A DNA stretch of 53,951 bases from Lachnospiraceae bacterium (GTDB lineage: Bacteria > Bacillota > Clostridia > Lachnospirales > Lachnospiraceae), in assembly GCA_015057435.1 (NCBI GenBank), contig SVEJ01000021.1, positions 1 to 53,951 of the forward strand, read 5' to 3'. The translations under genes and the position numbers were made by a program. Shown in pieces: positions 1 to 8,016 of this stretch. Within the stretch, counting starts at the first letter, position 1. Every line of letters starts with the position of its first letter. Below the pieces are notes generated by a model, which was given only the letters and a program-made list of their open reading frames with translations, was not told the DNA's origin and made no database searches.

Positions 1-2
1 TG

Positions 3-368
3 GTATCGGATGGAGAACACAGTGTATTGGTATCTACCCACATTACAGAAGACTTAGACCGGATAGCAGATTATCTTGCTTATATACAGGATGGGGAACT
101 ACTATTTTTTGATGAAAAGGACCAGGTTCTTGATAAATTTGTAATTGTGACAGCGGAGAATTACAAATTAAAGCTTCTATCAAAGGATTATGTGATACAT
201 ACCGAGGAAAGTACATATGGTGGAACAGCGATGATGATAAAACAAAAATATAAAAAACTAGATGAGGCTTATCAGAGCAAAACACCAACGATCCAAGAAT
301 TTATGTATTACATGGTGAAGGGAGGACATAGTCATGCAAAGAATGTTATTGCGAAATGTTTTAACTAA
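3..368 (+). CDS. ABC transporter ATP-binding protein, 3' part only
   Basis: The reading frame is open from the window edge, so the gene starts upstream. The visible C-terminal ~121 residues begin just before an H-loop (STHI) and continue as the tail of an ABC nucleotide-binding domain (EDLDRIADYLAYIQDGEL). The Walker A, signature and Walker B motifs lie outside the window. The tail beyond the H-loop is about 100 residues, as in ATPases of the YtrB/CcmA type. The next gene begins inside its last 35 bases and encodes a membrane protein, so the two probably form one importer or exporter. The GntR-type regulator that follows is the likely controller. The ABC-ATPase call is firm; the substrate is unknown. 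Confidence 0.85.
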   Translation, partial: VSDGEHSVLVSTHITEDLDRIADYLAYIQDGELLFFDEKDQVLDKFVIVTAENYKLKLLSKDYVIHTEESTYGGTAMMIKQKYKKLDEAYQSKTPTIQEFMYYMVKGGHSHAKNVIAKCFN

Positions 369-1035
369 ATCAGCATGTATCATCGTACAGTTGACAATTG
401 TCTTTGTTGTATTCTTTTTGCTAGAACATTTTTTTATCGGTGAAGGCGAAAGTATATGGGATACGGTAGATCAGATGTCAGGTGTATGGGTTGCACCGGC
501 AGTGATTGGTGTAAGTAGTGCGTTTGATATGAAACGACTACCAGATAGTGTTTTTTTACTTCCCTTTTCTAGAAGGGATCGAGAGAAGATGGTGACTTTC
601 AATGCCTGGTTTTGGATATTCTTAGTGATGCTATACATATCCGTCTTACTATATACACCAGTTATGTTGGGAAAAGGAGAATTAGATATACCAAAGGATT
701 TGATTGGTCTCAATTGTTTATTATGGATTCTATTTGTTGGCAATGTGACATATCTTTTGGGATATTTACCGTATTTCGAGAAGAAACACGAATGCAAAGT
801 TTGGATTATTTTTTCAGCTCTAATTGTGGAATTAGTAGTCGTGACAATCGTTTCTTGTGTCATGGAAAATATTACTACTGAAAGTACTGCACTGGTTGTA
901 GTGGTTGTGATGACATGTATGATTTCCTTTTTGATATCTTATTATTTTCACAGAAAATATTTTAAGAATATGGTAAGTTTCTATGCAGATTACGAAAAGA
1001 GCAGATGGTTGGAAAGCGGTAAGGTGAGAGCATGA
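334..1035 (+). CDS. ABC-2-type membrane permease of a YtrA-regulated transporter
   Basis: This 233-residue protein is strongly hydrophobic. About six membrane segments can be read: residues ~15-35, 45-62, 85-110, 125-150, 155-178 and 185-205. No ATP-binding motif is present. It starts at an ATG inside the end of the ATPase gene (35-base overlap) and its last four bases (ATGA) overlap the start of the GntR regulator, so the three genes are translationally coupled. By position and topology it is the membrane half of the upstream ATPase. ABC-2-like permeases with GntR/YtrA regulators often export lantibiotics or cell-wall-active drugs in Firmicutes; that role is inferred here and has no sequence proof. 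Confidence 0.7.
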   Translation: MQRMLLRNVLTKSACIIVQLTIVFVVFFLLEHFFIGEGESIWDTVDQMSGVWVAPAVIGVSSAFDMKRLPDSVFLLPFSRRDREKMVTFNAWFWIFLVMLYISVLLYTPVMLGKGELDIPKDLIGLNCLLWILFVGNVTYLLGYLPYFEKKHECKVWIIFSALIVELVVVTIVSCVMENITTESTALVVVVVMTCMISFLISYYFHRKYFKNMVSFYADYEKSRWLESGKVRA

Positions 1036-1403
1036 AAATTATAATATCAACAACAATGAATTTGCCGATATATGAGCAAATTATTAATCAAATAAGAGAT
1101 GCGGTAGTGTCCGGAGAATTACGGGAAGGGGAAGGAATGCCTTCTATCCGTGTGCTTGCAAGAGATTTACAGGTGAGTGTGATTACGACGAAGCGCGCTT
1201 ATGAAGAGCTGGAGAAGGAAGGGGTGTTACAATCCATTCCAGGACGTGGTTTTTATGTGTGCAAGCAGAATAATGATATTTTGAAGGAAAAACAGATGCG
1301 AGGCTTGGAACAACGATATGAGGATTTGATTCGTGATAGTAAGAGTGCAGGTATGAGTGTCGAGGATATTATTGAAATGGTGCAGGTGCTTTATGAAACG
1401 TGA
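1032..1403 (+). CDS. GntR-family transcriptional regulator, YtrA subfamily
   Basis: The protein is 123 residues long. Residues ~10-75 form a winged helix-turn-helix of GntR type (INQIRDAVVSGEL, then MPSIRVLARDLQVS and the recognition helix TTKRAYEELEKEGVL, ending with the wing GRGFYV). Only ~45 residues follow, which is too short for a FadR, HutC or MocR effector domain and matches the YtrA subfamily, whose members regulate ABC-transporter operons. It overlaps the preceding permease gene by four bases. A second ABC module follows, so it may control both. The domain call is secure; the ligand is unknown. Confidence 0.9.
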   Translation: MKIIISTTMNLPIYEQIINQIRDAVVSGELREGEGMPSIRVLARDLQVSVITTKRAYEELEKEGVLQSIPGRGFYVCKQNNDILKEKQMRGLEQRYEDLIRDSKSAGMSVEDIIEMVQVLYET

Positions 1404-1500
1404 TGATGTTGGTATGAAGCAAGGTGTGAAAAGCCTATCGAGTGTTTTGTATTGGTTTTATGTACTTGATAATATGCTTATAACTGTATTTTCATTTTGA
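1393..1500 (+). CDS. Possible 35-residue small protein between regulator and ABC genes
   Basis: An ATG overlapping the last 11 bases of the GntR gene opens a 35-codon frame ending in TGA at 1498-1500. The peptide starts with a charged stretch (MKRDDVGMKQGVK) followed by a hydrophobic half (VLYWFYVLDNMLITVFSF), so it could be a single-pass small membrane protein. It fills most of the gap before the next gene. Against it, the ribosome-binding site is weak (CAGGTGC) and no homologue is recognised. It may be chance. Confidence 0.3.
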   Translation: MKRDDVGMKQGVKSLSSVLYWFYVLDNMLITVFSF

Positions 1501-1532
1501 TAATGCATTTTGATAATGGAGAGGAGAATTCC

Positions 1533-2186
1533 ATGGAAGAACAAAGAATGATTGTATGTGAGAATGCTTCTGTAAGATTGAAGGGATTTCACACGCAACC
1601 AGTGAATCTAGTTATGGACAAAGGATTCATTTATGGTTTGCAGGGTAAAAATGGTTCTGGAAAAAGCACATTTATAAAGATGCTTTTAGGACGTTACCCT
1701 AAAATGCAAGGGCACATAAGGATTGCAGACTTAGATGTGATAGAAAATCGGGAGCAGATGTTATCTAAGGTAGGGTATGTTTCGGAAGACCGAATATTTT
1801 ATGGAGATAAAAGTGTAGTGGAGCAGGAAGAAATTTATTCTGTTTTTTATTCGAACTGGAATCATGATATTTTTGAAGAATTACTGAAGAAATATCAGAT
1901 ATCAAAGCTTACGAAATATAGTGCTTTATCAAAGGGAAACCAGATTAAATTCCAATTGGCATTTTCAATGGCATATCAGCCGGAGGTTTTAATCTTAGAT
2001 GAGCCGATGGCGGGACTTGACCCAGTGTTTCGAATGGATTTTGTGAAGTTCTTGCAGGATATTGTAGCAGAGTATGAGACCACTATTGTAATATCTTCGC
2101 ATTTAAGAGAAGAATTAGAAAAGATAACGGATTATATGATTGTGGTAGACAATGGTTCATATACCTGTGAGGAGGTGCTTCGGTAA
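1533..2186 (+). CDS. ABC transporter ATP-binding protein
   Basis: A 217-residue ABC ATPase. Walker A is GKNGSGKST (~38-46), the signature is degenerate (LSKGN, ~132-136, for LSGGQ), Walker B is LILDE (~153-157) with the D-loop GLDP, and the H-loop is SSH (H190). The start at 1533 is chosen because GAGGAG lies six bases upstream; an in-frame ATG at 1503 lacks a good site. LSKG-type signatures are common in YtrB/BcrA-like ATPases of peptide-antibiotic exporters. The stop TAA overlaps the ATG of the next membrane gene by one base, so the two are coupled. The substrate is unknown. Confidence 0.9.
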   Translation: MEEQRMIVCENASVRLKGFHTQPVNLVMDKGFIYGLQGKNGSGKSTFIKMLLGRYPKMQGHIRIADLDVIENREQMLSKVGYVSEDRIFYGDKSVVEQEEIYSVFYSNWNHDIFEELLKKYQISKLTKYSALSKGNQIKFQLAFSMAYQPEVLILDEPMAGLDPVFRMDFVKFLQDIVAEYETTIVISSHLREELEKITDYMIVVDNGSYTCEEVLR

Positions 2187-2680
2187 TGATAGATGCAAAG
2201 GAGTTACTTCAATTAGAAACTGCGAAAAGAAAAAAAGAATTTTTTGATAATATGAGCTATGTAGCATATTACATATTTTGGTTTGTTTTATTTGGATATA
2301 GTATGCTAATTGGAGCAGAGCAGAATTTATCACGTGTTGTTATGGGGGGATATGTGTATTTATTCTCTTTGCTCATGTACTTGTATATCCAGCCATTGAT
2401 GTTTATAAAAGAGCAGGGCGTTTGGCGTAATGTTTTTCACAAATATAGAGATATACCAGTATCAATGCAGCAGTTGTATTGTACGAAAATGCGAATTGCT
2501 TGCAAACAGATTGTAAAGTTGTCACTTATCTATCAAGTGTTTGCGCTAATTGGAAGATGGATGGAAGGATTTAGGTTGGTAAATATAAGTATGTTACTAT
2601 TTCCTATCATATATGGTTTGGTGATGATATTGGTGTTTGGTATCTGGATGTATGTGTGCAAACGACGAGCTGAGGTTTAG
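2186..2680 (+). CDS. Membrane protein, likely partner permease of the preceding ABC ATPase
   Basis: A 164-residue hydrophobic protein with about four membrane segments (residues ~25-45, 52-72, 108-125 and 132-157) and a basic C-terminus (CKRRAEV). It shares one base with the stop of the ATPase gene. It is short for an ABC-2 permease, so it may be a half-size permease that dimerises or works with the upstream membrane protein. No family signature is recognised. A strong hairpin terminator follows, marking the operon end. Confidence 0.65.
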   Translation: MIDAKELLQLETAKRKKEFFDNMSYVAYYIFWFVLFGYSMLIGAEQNLSRVVMGGYVYLFSLLMYLYIQPLMFIKEQGVWRNVFHKYRDIPVSMQQLYCTKMRIACKQIVKLSLIYQVFALIGRWMEGFRLVNISMLLFPIIYGLVMILVFGIWMYVCKRRAEV

Positions 2681-2694
2681 AAAAATGAATAATA

Positions 2695-2752
2695 AAAAAC
2701 ACCCGTCCATTTTTGCGATATGAGAAGCTTATAAACTGGACGGGTGTTTTTT
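2695..2752. terminator. Bidirectional hairpin terminator
   Basis: The arms AAACACCCGTCCA and TGGACGGGTGTTT pair over at least 13 bases around a ~27-base loop, with A-tract and T-tract on the outside. It lies between the ABC operon and the convergent aquaporin remnant and can serve both strands. Confidence 0.9.
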
Positions 2753-2769
2753 AATTTGAAGGAATAATT

Positions 2770-3244
2770 TTAATTATCCTTTTCTAAAAATTTATAAACG
2801 AATGCTGCAAGTGCTGCACCGATGAATGGTCCTACAATAAATACCCATACACATGCGATAGGTGCGCTGTTTCCTGAAATTGCTGCAACAATAGCAGGTC
2901 CAAGGCTTCTTGCAGGGTTAACGGAAGTTCCTGTTAATCCAATACCAAGAATATGTACAAGTGTAAGAGTGAGACCAATAATCAGTCCGCCAAAAGAACC
3001 ATGCCCAGCCTTCTTGCTTGTAACACCCAGAATTGTCATTACAAAGATGAATGTTAATACGATTTCAACTAATAAGCCGGCAACAATGCTACCATTCACG
3101 CCTGCAAGTCCGTTCGAACCGAAACCACCTGTCATATCAGTATCCACCACCATTTACTGCATCACATCCAACTAACATTGCAGTTTAGCAACCAAGAGTT
3201 ACGAGTACTGCTGTTCCAATAAATTCTGCAATTAATTTTTTCAT
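2770..3244 (-). pseudogene. Decayed aquaporin (MIP family) gene
   Basis: Read from an ATG at 3244 on the minus strand, the frame gives a typical aquaporin N-terminus (MKKLIAEFIGTAVLVTLGC), then a TAA at codon 20, then matching sequence (TAMLVGCDAVNGGG). A frame change near 3153 leads into an intact C-terminal half of ~127 residues. This half has GGFGSNGLAGVNG, membrane helices, and the second pore motif in TSVNPARSLGP. The middle (~60-80 residues in AqpZ-like channels), which carries the first NPA motif, is missing. A stop, a frameshift and a deletion together make function very unlikely. A ribosome-site-like AGAAG remains upstream of the old start. The C-terminal half alone has no good start signal. 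Confidence 0.85.
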
Positions 3245-3326
3245 ATATATATTCTTCTTTGTTTTTTTGTTATTCTATCACAAAAAAGCAGATAAAAAAC
3301 AAAAATATGTTTCGTACATAAAAATG

Positions 3327-3355
3327 TTGAAACCTTCGCACAACATAGATAAAAT
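3327..3355 (+). promoter_or_regulatory. Sigma-A-type promoter for rsmH
   Basis: TTGAAA (3327-3332) and TAAAAT (3350-3355) are separated by exactly 17 bases and lie ~40 bases upstream of the rsmH start. Confidence 0.6.
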
Positions 3356-3393
3356 AGAAGAAAATAATCATTGAATGATTGAGAGGACAGAAC

Positions 3394-4452
3394 ATGAACG
3401 ATAATAATATACAGAATACAGAACACAAACGCCGCGTGCGTTATAAGGGTACACACCCTAGAAAATTTAGTGAGAAATACAAAGAACATAATCCGGAAAA
3501 ATATGCAGATACGATAGAAAAAGTAATTCAAAAGGGAAGCACACCGGCAGGAATGCACATTTCTATCATGGTACCGGAAATTCTGGAATTCTTACAGATA
3601 AAGCCGGGACAGCATGGTTTAGATGCGACACTTGGCTATGGCGGACATACAAGAAAAATGTTGGAATGCCTACAAGGTGACGGACATATATATGGATTGG
3701 ATGTAGATCCGATTGAATCAGCAAAGACGAAGAAACGTCTGGAAGAAGTCGGTTTTGGTGAGGACATTCTTACAGTGAAGCTAATGAACTTTGCAGACAT
3801 TGATAAGTTGTTAGAAGAGACAGACGGTTTTGATTTCATTTTGGCAGATCTTGGTGTATCTTCCATGCAGATTGATAATCCGGAACGAGGATTTTCTTAT
3901 AAGGTAGATGGTCCGCTTGATCTTCGCTTGAATCCGGAAAAAGGAATATCAGCAGCGGAGCGTCTGCAAAAGATTTCTTATGCCGAATTGGTTGGTATGT
4001 TAGAAGAAAATGCCGATGAACCATATGCTGAAGAAATCGCAGGGGTGATTACCAACGAAATTCGCAAGGGAAACAAGATTGATACAACAAGAAAGCTTGC
4101 GGAGTTAATAGAAAAAGCACTTGTCTATGTACCAAAAACAGAGAGAAAGGATGCAGTTAAGAAATCCTGTGCCAGAACCTTTCAGGCGCTGCGTATTGAC
4201 GTGAATAATGAGTTTGAGGTGTTAGATTCTTTCTTGGAGAAACTACCATCTGTATTAAAACCCGGAGGAAGAGTTGCAATTTTAACCTTCCATTCGGGAG
4301 AGGATCGTCTGGTTAAGAAATCATTCAAATGGCATAAGCAATTAGGAGATTACAGTGAAATAGCAAGAGATGTGGTACGTCCTTCAAAAGAAGAATGTAT
4401 TCGCAATTCGCGTGCACATTCTACAAAAATGCGTTGGGCAATCAAGGCATAG
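3394..4452 (+). CDS. rsmH: 16S rRNA (cytosine-1402 N4)-methyltransferase
   Basis: A 352-residue SAM-dependent methyltransferase of the MraW/RsmH family, which modifies C1402 in the ribosomal P site. Visible motifs are the PEILEFLQIKPGQHGLDATLGYGGHT region (motif I), GLDVDPIE, FDFILADLGVSSMQ, the ERGFSY substrate segment and the C-terminal AILTFHSGEDR. Start 3394 is preceded by GAGAGGA at good spacing; an upstream in-frame TTG is less likely. The N-terminus carries ~40 extra basic residues compared with the usual ~310-residue protein. It sits outside the mraZ-dcw cluster where rsmH usually lies, so a second copy elsewhere in the genome is possible. Confidence 0.9.
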   Translation: MNDNNIQNTEHKRRVRYKGTHPRKFSEKYKEHNPEKYADTIEKVIQKGSTPAGMHISIMVPEILEFLQIKPGQHGLDATLGYGGHTRKMLECLQGDGHIYGLDVDPIESAKTKKRLEEVGFGEDILTVKLMNFADIDKLLEETDGFDFILADLGVSSMQIDNPERGFSYKVDGPLDLRLNPEKGISAAERLQKISYAELVGMLEENADEPYAEEIAGVITNEIRKGNKIDTTRKLAELIEKALVYVPKTERKDAVKKSCARTFQALRIDVNNEFEVLDSFLEKLPSVLKPGGRVAILTFHSGEDRLVKKSFKWHKQLGDYSEIARDVVRPSKEECIRNSRAHSTKMRWAIKA

Positions 4453-4512
4453 AACTTTGTATATTGTACTGAAAAAAAGACATGTTTTTGTGGACTTTTT
4501 GGACAAAATGGG

Positions 4513-4540
4513 TTGAGAATTTGATAAAAGGTTATATAAT
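4513..4540 (+). promoter_or_regulatory. Sigma-A-type promoter for pta
   Basis: TTGAGA (4513-4518), a 16-base spacer and a perfect TATAAT (4535-4540) lie ~40 bases upstream of the pta start codon. Confidence 0.65.
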
Positions 4541-4581
4541 AGAAGAAGATTGTATACAAAGTGAGAATGGAGGAAGATATA

Positions 4582-5577
4582 ATGCATGGTTTTGGGCAGA
4601 TGATCGATATTTTGAAGAAAAATCCAAAGACGATCGTATTGACAGAGGGTACAGATTCGAGAGTTTTAGAAGCATCATCACGTTTGCTTGCAAGTAATTT
4701 CTTACATCCGATTTTGATTGGAGACCCGGATAAGATTTATGAAGCAGCAGAAGAGTGTGGTTTTAATATTAGAGGTTCAGAGATTATTAATCCGGCTACA
4801 TATGACAAGATGGATGAGATGGTAGAGATGTTTTGTGAACTTCGTAAGAGCAAAGGTGTCACACCGGAACAGGCAAAAGAGTATTTGTTACAGAATAACT
4901 ATTTTGGAACAATGTTAGTTAAGATGGGATATGCTGATTCTTTGCTTGGCGGAGCAACATATTCTACAGCAGATACAGTAAGACCGGCTTTACAGTTGAT
5001 TAAGACAAAGCCGGGTAATTCCATTGTATCATCTTGTTTTATCTTAGTTCGACCATCGGCAACGGGTGGTAATGAAGTGTTGGCAATGGGAGATTGTGGT
5101 ATTGTTATTAAGCCAACAGAGGATGAGTTGGTTGAGATTGCTGAAGAAACAATGAATTGTGCAAGAATCTTTGGTGTTGATCCAAGAGTTGCATTTTTAA
5201 GTTATTCTACAGATGGTTCGGGATTTGGTGAAGATGTTGACAGAATGCGTAATGCTGCTATGAAGACCAAGATGCGTAACCCGGATGTACCAATCGGTGG
5301 AGAGTTACAGTTTGATGCAGCTGTTTCTCCAAAGGTATCTAAGAAAAAATGTCCGGATTCCGAGATTCACGGAGCGGCGAACACATTTATTTTCCCTGAT
5401 ATCAATGCAGGTAACATCGGTTATAAGATTGCACAGAGAATGGGTAACTTTGAAGCATATGGTCCGATTCTTTTGGGTCTGAATTCGCCAATTAACGATT
5501 TGTCTCGTGGTTGTACTGCGGCAGAAGTATATTCTATGGCGATTATTACAGCAGCATTAGCAAATCATAAAAAATAA
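4582..5577 (+). CDS. pta: Phosphate acetyltransferase
   Basis: A 331-residue phosphotransacetylase, interconverting acetyl-CoA plus phosphate with acetyl phosphate plus CoA in the cytoplasm. The length fits the short, single-domain Pta class of Firmicutes. Typical segments are VLTEGTDSRVLEAS near the N-terminus, the central YFGTMLVKMGYADSLLGGA, and GELQFDAAVSPKV and FPDINAGNIGYKIAQR near the C-terminus. GGAGGA sits seven bases before ATG 4582, so the upstream in-frame GTG is not used. The usual partner ackA is not next to it; the gene is followed by its own terminator, so it appears monocistronic. Confidence 0.93.
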   Translation: MHGFGQMIDILKKNPKTIVLTEGTDSRVLEASSRLLASNFLHPILIGDPDKIYEAAEECGFNIRGSEIINPATYDKMDEMVEMFCELRKSKGVTPEQAKEYLLQNNYFGTMLVKMGYADSLLGGATYSTADTVRPALQLIKTKPGNSIVSSCFILVRPSATGGNEVLAMGDCGIVIKPTEDELVEIAEETMNCARIFGVDPRVAFLSYSTDGSGFGEDVDRMRNAAMKTKMRNPDVPIGGELQFDAAVSPKVSKKKCPDSEIHGAANTFIFPDINAGNIGYKIAQRMGNFEAYGPILLGLNSPINDLSRGCTAAEVYSMAIITAALANHKK

Positions 5578-5590
5578 TAAAGAATAATAA

Positions 5591-5642
5591 AAAACCTTGC
5601 GATATGTGTCTTAAGAAAAGACAGCGATTGCAAGGTTTTCTT
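5591..5642. terminator. Hairpin terminator after pta
   Basis: AAAACCTTGC (5591-5600) pairs with GCAAGGTTTT (5630-5639), followed by a T-rich tract. It also suits the convergent repressor gene. Confidence 0.85.
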
Positions 5643-5681
5643 TGTAAAACAGTCTATTAAGAAGATCTTATATATATTCTC

Positions 5682-6047
5682 TTAGTTCTTCGTAATGAAG
5701 GCTTTGATAGCTTCAAAGCTTTCTGTGCTGATTGCATGTTCCATCTTGCACGCATCTTCAGATGCGGTTTTTTCATCTACTCCAAGAGTTGTCAACCATG
5801 AACGGAACAATTCATGACGTTCATAAATCATTTCGGCAATGTTACGTCCGGTCTCGGTAAGTGAAATGAAGCCGGCGTCTGATACGGTGATGTGTTCTTT
5901 CTCTCGAAGATTCTTCATTGCAATACTGACACTTGACTTTTTATATCCTAATTCTGTTGCAATATCTACGGAACGAACTACAGGCAACGTCTTACTCAAA
6001 ATTAAGATAGTTTCCAAGTAGTTTTCAGCCGATTCATTAGTACTCAT
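5682..6047 (-). CDS. Metal-dependent repressor, DtxR/MntR family
   Basis: A 121-residue regulator: an N-terminal winged HTH (VVRSVDIATELGYKKSSVSIAMKNL, recognition helix ~36-50) followed by the helical dimerisation and metal domain. It lacks the SH3-like third domain, as in MntR. Aligned by eye to Bacillus MntR, ligand positions are E12, H78, E103 and H104, but D8 becomes N9 and E99 becomes C100. A Cys at that position is typical of iron-responsive DtxR/IdeR. Metal preference (Mn or Fe) is therefore open. The start at 6047 follows GGAGG by six bases; the longer frame begins before this site. No feo or mnt genes are adjacent. Confidence 0.88.
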   Translation of the reverse strand: MSTNESAENYLETILILSKTLPVVRSVDIATELGYKKSSVSIAMKNLREKEHITVSDAGFISLTETGRNIAEMIYERHELFRSWLTTLGVDEKTASEDACKMEHAISTESFEAIKAFITKN

Positions 6048-6267
6048 AAATACCTCCAACGAACAATATACTACAATCAAAGTTTATCTGATTGTAACAC
6101 ATTTATACGAAAATTCAAAGTAGGAAAATATGTAGCAGGAATGCAGCCAAGAATAATTTTTATATTTTTGTTATTGAATGTGATTCCTTTGTGAACTACT
6201 TGTGTTTTTATATAAATAGGGTTAGAATATTCGTTATTGGATTCATATGAATGAAGGAGATGACTAA

Positions 6268-8016
6268 ATGTTAAAGACATTAGGAAAACAAATAAAAGAT
6301 TTTAAGAAAGATTCCATACTTACACCATGTTTTATGGTTTTGGAAGTTGCGATGGAAATGATTATTCCACTGATGATGGCTTCGATTATAGACCACGGTG
6401 TGGAAACAGGAAATATATCGCACATCTATAAGATGGGTATTTACATGGTGATAATTGCAGCGATTGGACTTTTTGCAGGCCTTATGGGCGGAAAACATGG
6501 TTCTAGAGCGTCTGCCGGTTTTGCAAGAAATCTTCGACGTGCGATGTATGACAATATCCAGACGTTTTCGTTTGCAAATATTGATAAGTTTTCTACAGCA
6601 GGACTTGTAACCCGTATGACTACAGATGTGACAAATATTCAAAATGCTTATCAGATGATTTTGCGCATGTGCATTCGTTCGTTGATTAGCTTTGTTGTTG
6701 CGATGTGTATGGCATTTTTAATTAGTCCAAAGCTTGCGAGTGTATACCTTGTAGCTGTTATACTCCTTGCTATTGTTTTGGGGACTATGATTCCAAAAGC
6801 GATGAAGTATTTTAATCAGGTATTTCCAAAATATGATGATTTGAATGAAAGTGTGCAGGAAAATGTTTCAGCGATTCGTGTAGTGAAGGCATTTGTTCGT
6901 GAGGATTATGAAAGAGAACGTTTTTCTAAGGCCAGTAATGCACTTTATGGTATGTTTGTGAAGGCAGAATCTATTGTTGCATTAAATGGTCCTATTATGC
7001 AGACGACAATATATTCATGCATCTTACTCATTTCATGGATTGGTGCCAAAATGGTAGTAAACTCAGAACTTGCAACAGGTGAGCTTATGAGTTTGTTTGC
7101 GTATTGTATGAATATCTTGATGAGTCTTATGATGCTTTCCATGGTGTTTGTTATGATTACACTTAGTATGGCGAGTGCAAAACGTATTGCGGAGGTGCTT
7201 GAAGAAGAAAGCACACTTACGAATCCGGAAAATCCAATAATGGAAATTACAGATGGCAGTATTTCTTTTGAACATGTCGTGTTTAATTATCATGCAACGG
7301 CAGAAGAACCGGTGTTAAAAGATATAACTATAGACATTCGTTCAGGTGAAACAATAGGAATAATTGGAGGAACAGGTAGTTCGAAGACAACGTTTGCCAA
7401 TATGATTAGCCGTATCTATGATGTTACCGAAGGTTCTGTGAAGGTTGGTGGACGAGATGTACGCGAATATGACTTGGAAACGCTTCGTAATGAAGTCGCA
7501 GTAGTATTGCAAAAAAATGTGTTGTTTTCCGGTACGATATTGGAAAATCTTCGTTGGGGAGATGAAAATGCCAGCAAAGAACAATGCATACACGCTTGCA
7601 AATTAGCATGTGCAGATGATTTTATTCAGAGTTTCCCGGATGGATATGATACATACATAGAACAAGGAGGAACGAATGTTTCGGGAGGTCAAAAGCAACG
7701 TATTTGTATTGCGAGAGCACTTCTAAAAAAACCTAAGATTTTGATTTTAGATGATTCTACCAGTGCAGTTGATACGGCAACGGATGCGAGGATTCGTAAA
7801 GCGTTTAGGGAAGAAATCCCTAATACAACCAAAATTATTATTGCACAAAGAATTTCTTCTGTTGAACAGGCGGATAGAATTATTGTTATGGAAGATGGTA
7901 CAATTGATGGTTTTGGAACACATGAAGAACTACTTGCAAGCAATGAAATATATAGAGATATCTATGAATCCCAAACCGGTGGCAGTGGTGATTTTGATGA
8001 AGGAGGTGACAACTAA
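6268..8016 (+). CDS. ABC exporter half-transporter with degenerate ATP site (subunit 1)
   Basis: This 582-residue protein fuses a six-helix membrane domain (~1-320) to an ATPase domain. Walker A reads GGTGSSKTT (~367-375) and the signature is canonical VSGGQ (~470). Walker B ends LILDD, so the catalytic Glu is Asp, and the switch His is Gln (IIAQRIS, ~526). These two changes mark the degenerate-site subunit of heterodimeric exporters such as TM287/288 and BmrCD. AAGGAG precedes ATG 6268. The stop overlaps the next gene by one base, and that partner carries the complementary features. It probably exports drugs, lipids or peptides from the inner membrane; the substrate is unknown. Confidence 0.93.
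   Translation: MLKTLGKQIKDFKKDSILTPCFMVLEVAMEMIIPLMMASIIDHGVETGNISHIYKMGIYMVIIAAIGLFAGLMGGKHGSRASAGFARNLRRAMYDNIQTFSFANIDKFSTAGLVTRMTTDVTNIQNAYQMILRMCIRSLISFVVAMCMAFLISPKLASVYLVAVILLAIVLGTMIPKAMKYFNQVFPKYDDLNESVQENVSAIRVVKAFVREDYERERFSKASNALYGMFVKAESIVALNGPIMQTTIYSCILLISWIGAKMVVNSELATGELMSLFAYCMNILMSLMMLSMVFVMITLSMASAKRIAEVLEEESTLTNPENPIMEITDGSISFEHVVFNYHATAEEPVLKDITIDIRSGETIGIIGGTGSSKTTFANMISRIYDVTEGSVKVGGRDVREYDLETLRNEVAVVLQKNVLFSGTILENLRWGDENASKEQCIHACKLACADDFIQSFPDGYDTYIEQGGTNVSGGQKQRICIARALLKKPKILILDDSTSAVDTATDARIRKAFREEIPNTTKIIIAQRISSVEQADRIIVMEDGTIDGFGTHEELLASNEIYRDIYESQTGGSGDFDEGGDN

Noticed and set aside
2770..3153. The C-terminal aquaporin half as an intact short channel gene
   Set aside because: It lacks the first NPA half-pore and a good start, while the matching N-terminus lies just upstream in another frame with a stop codon; a pseudogene explains all of it.
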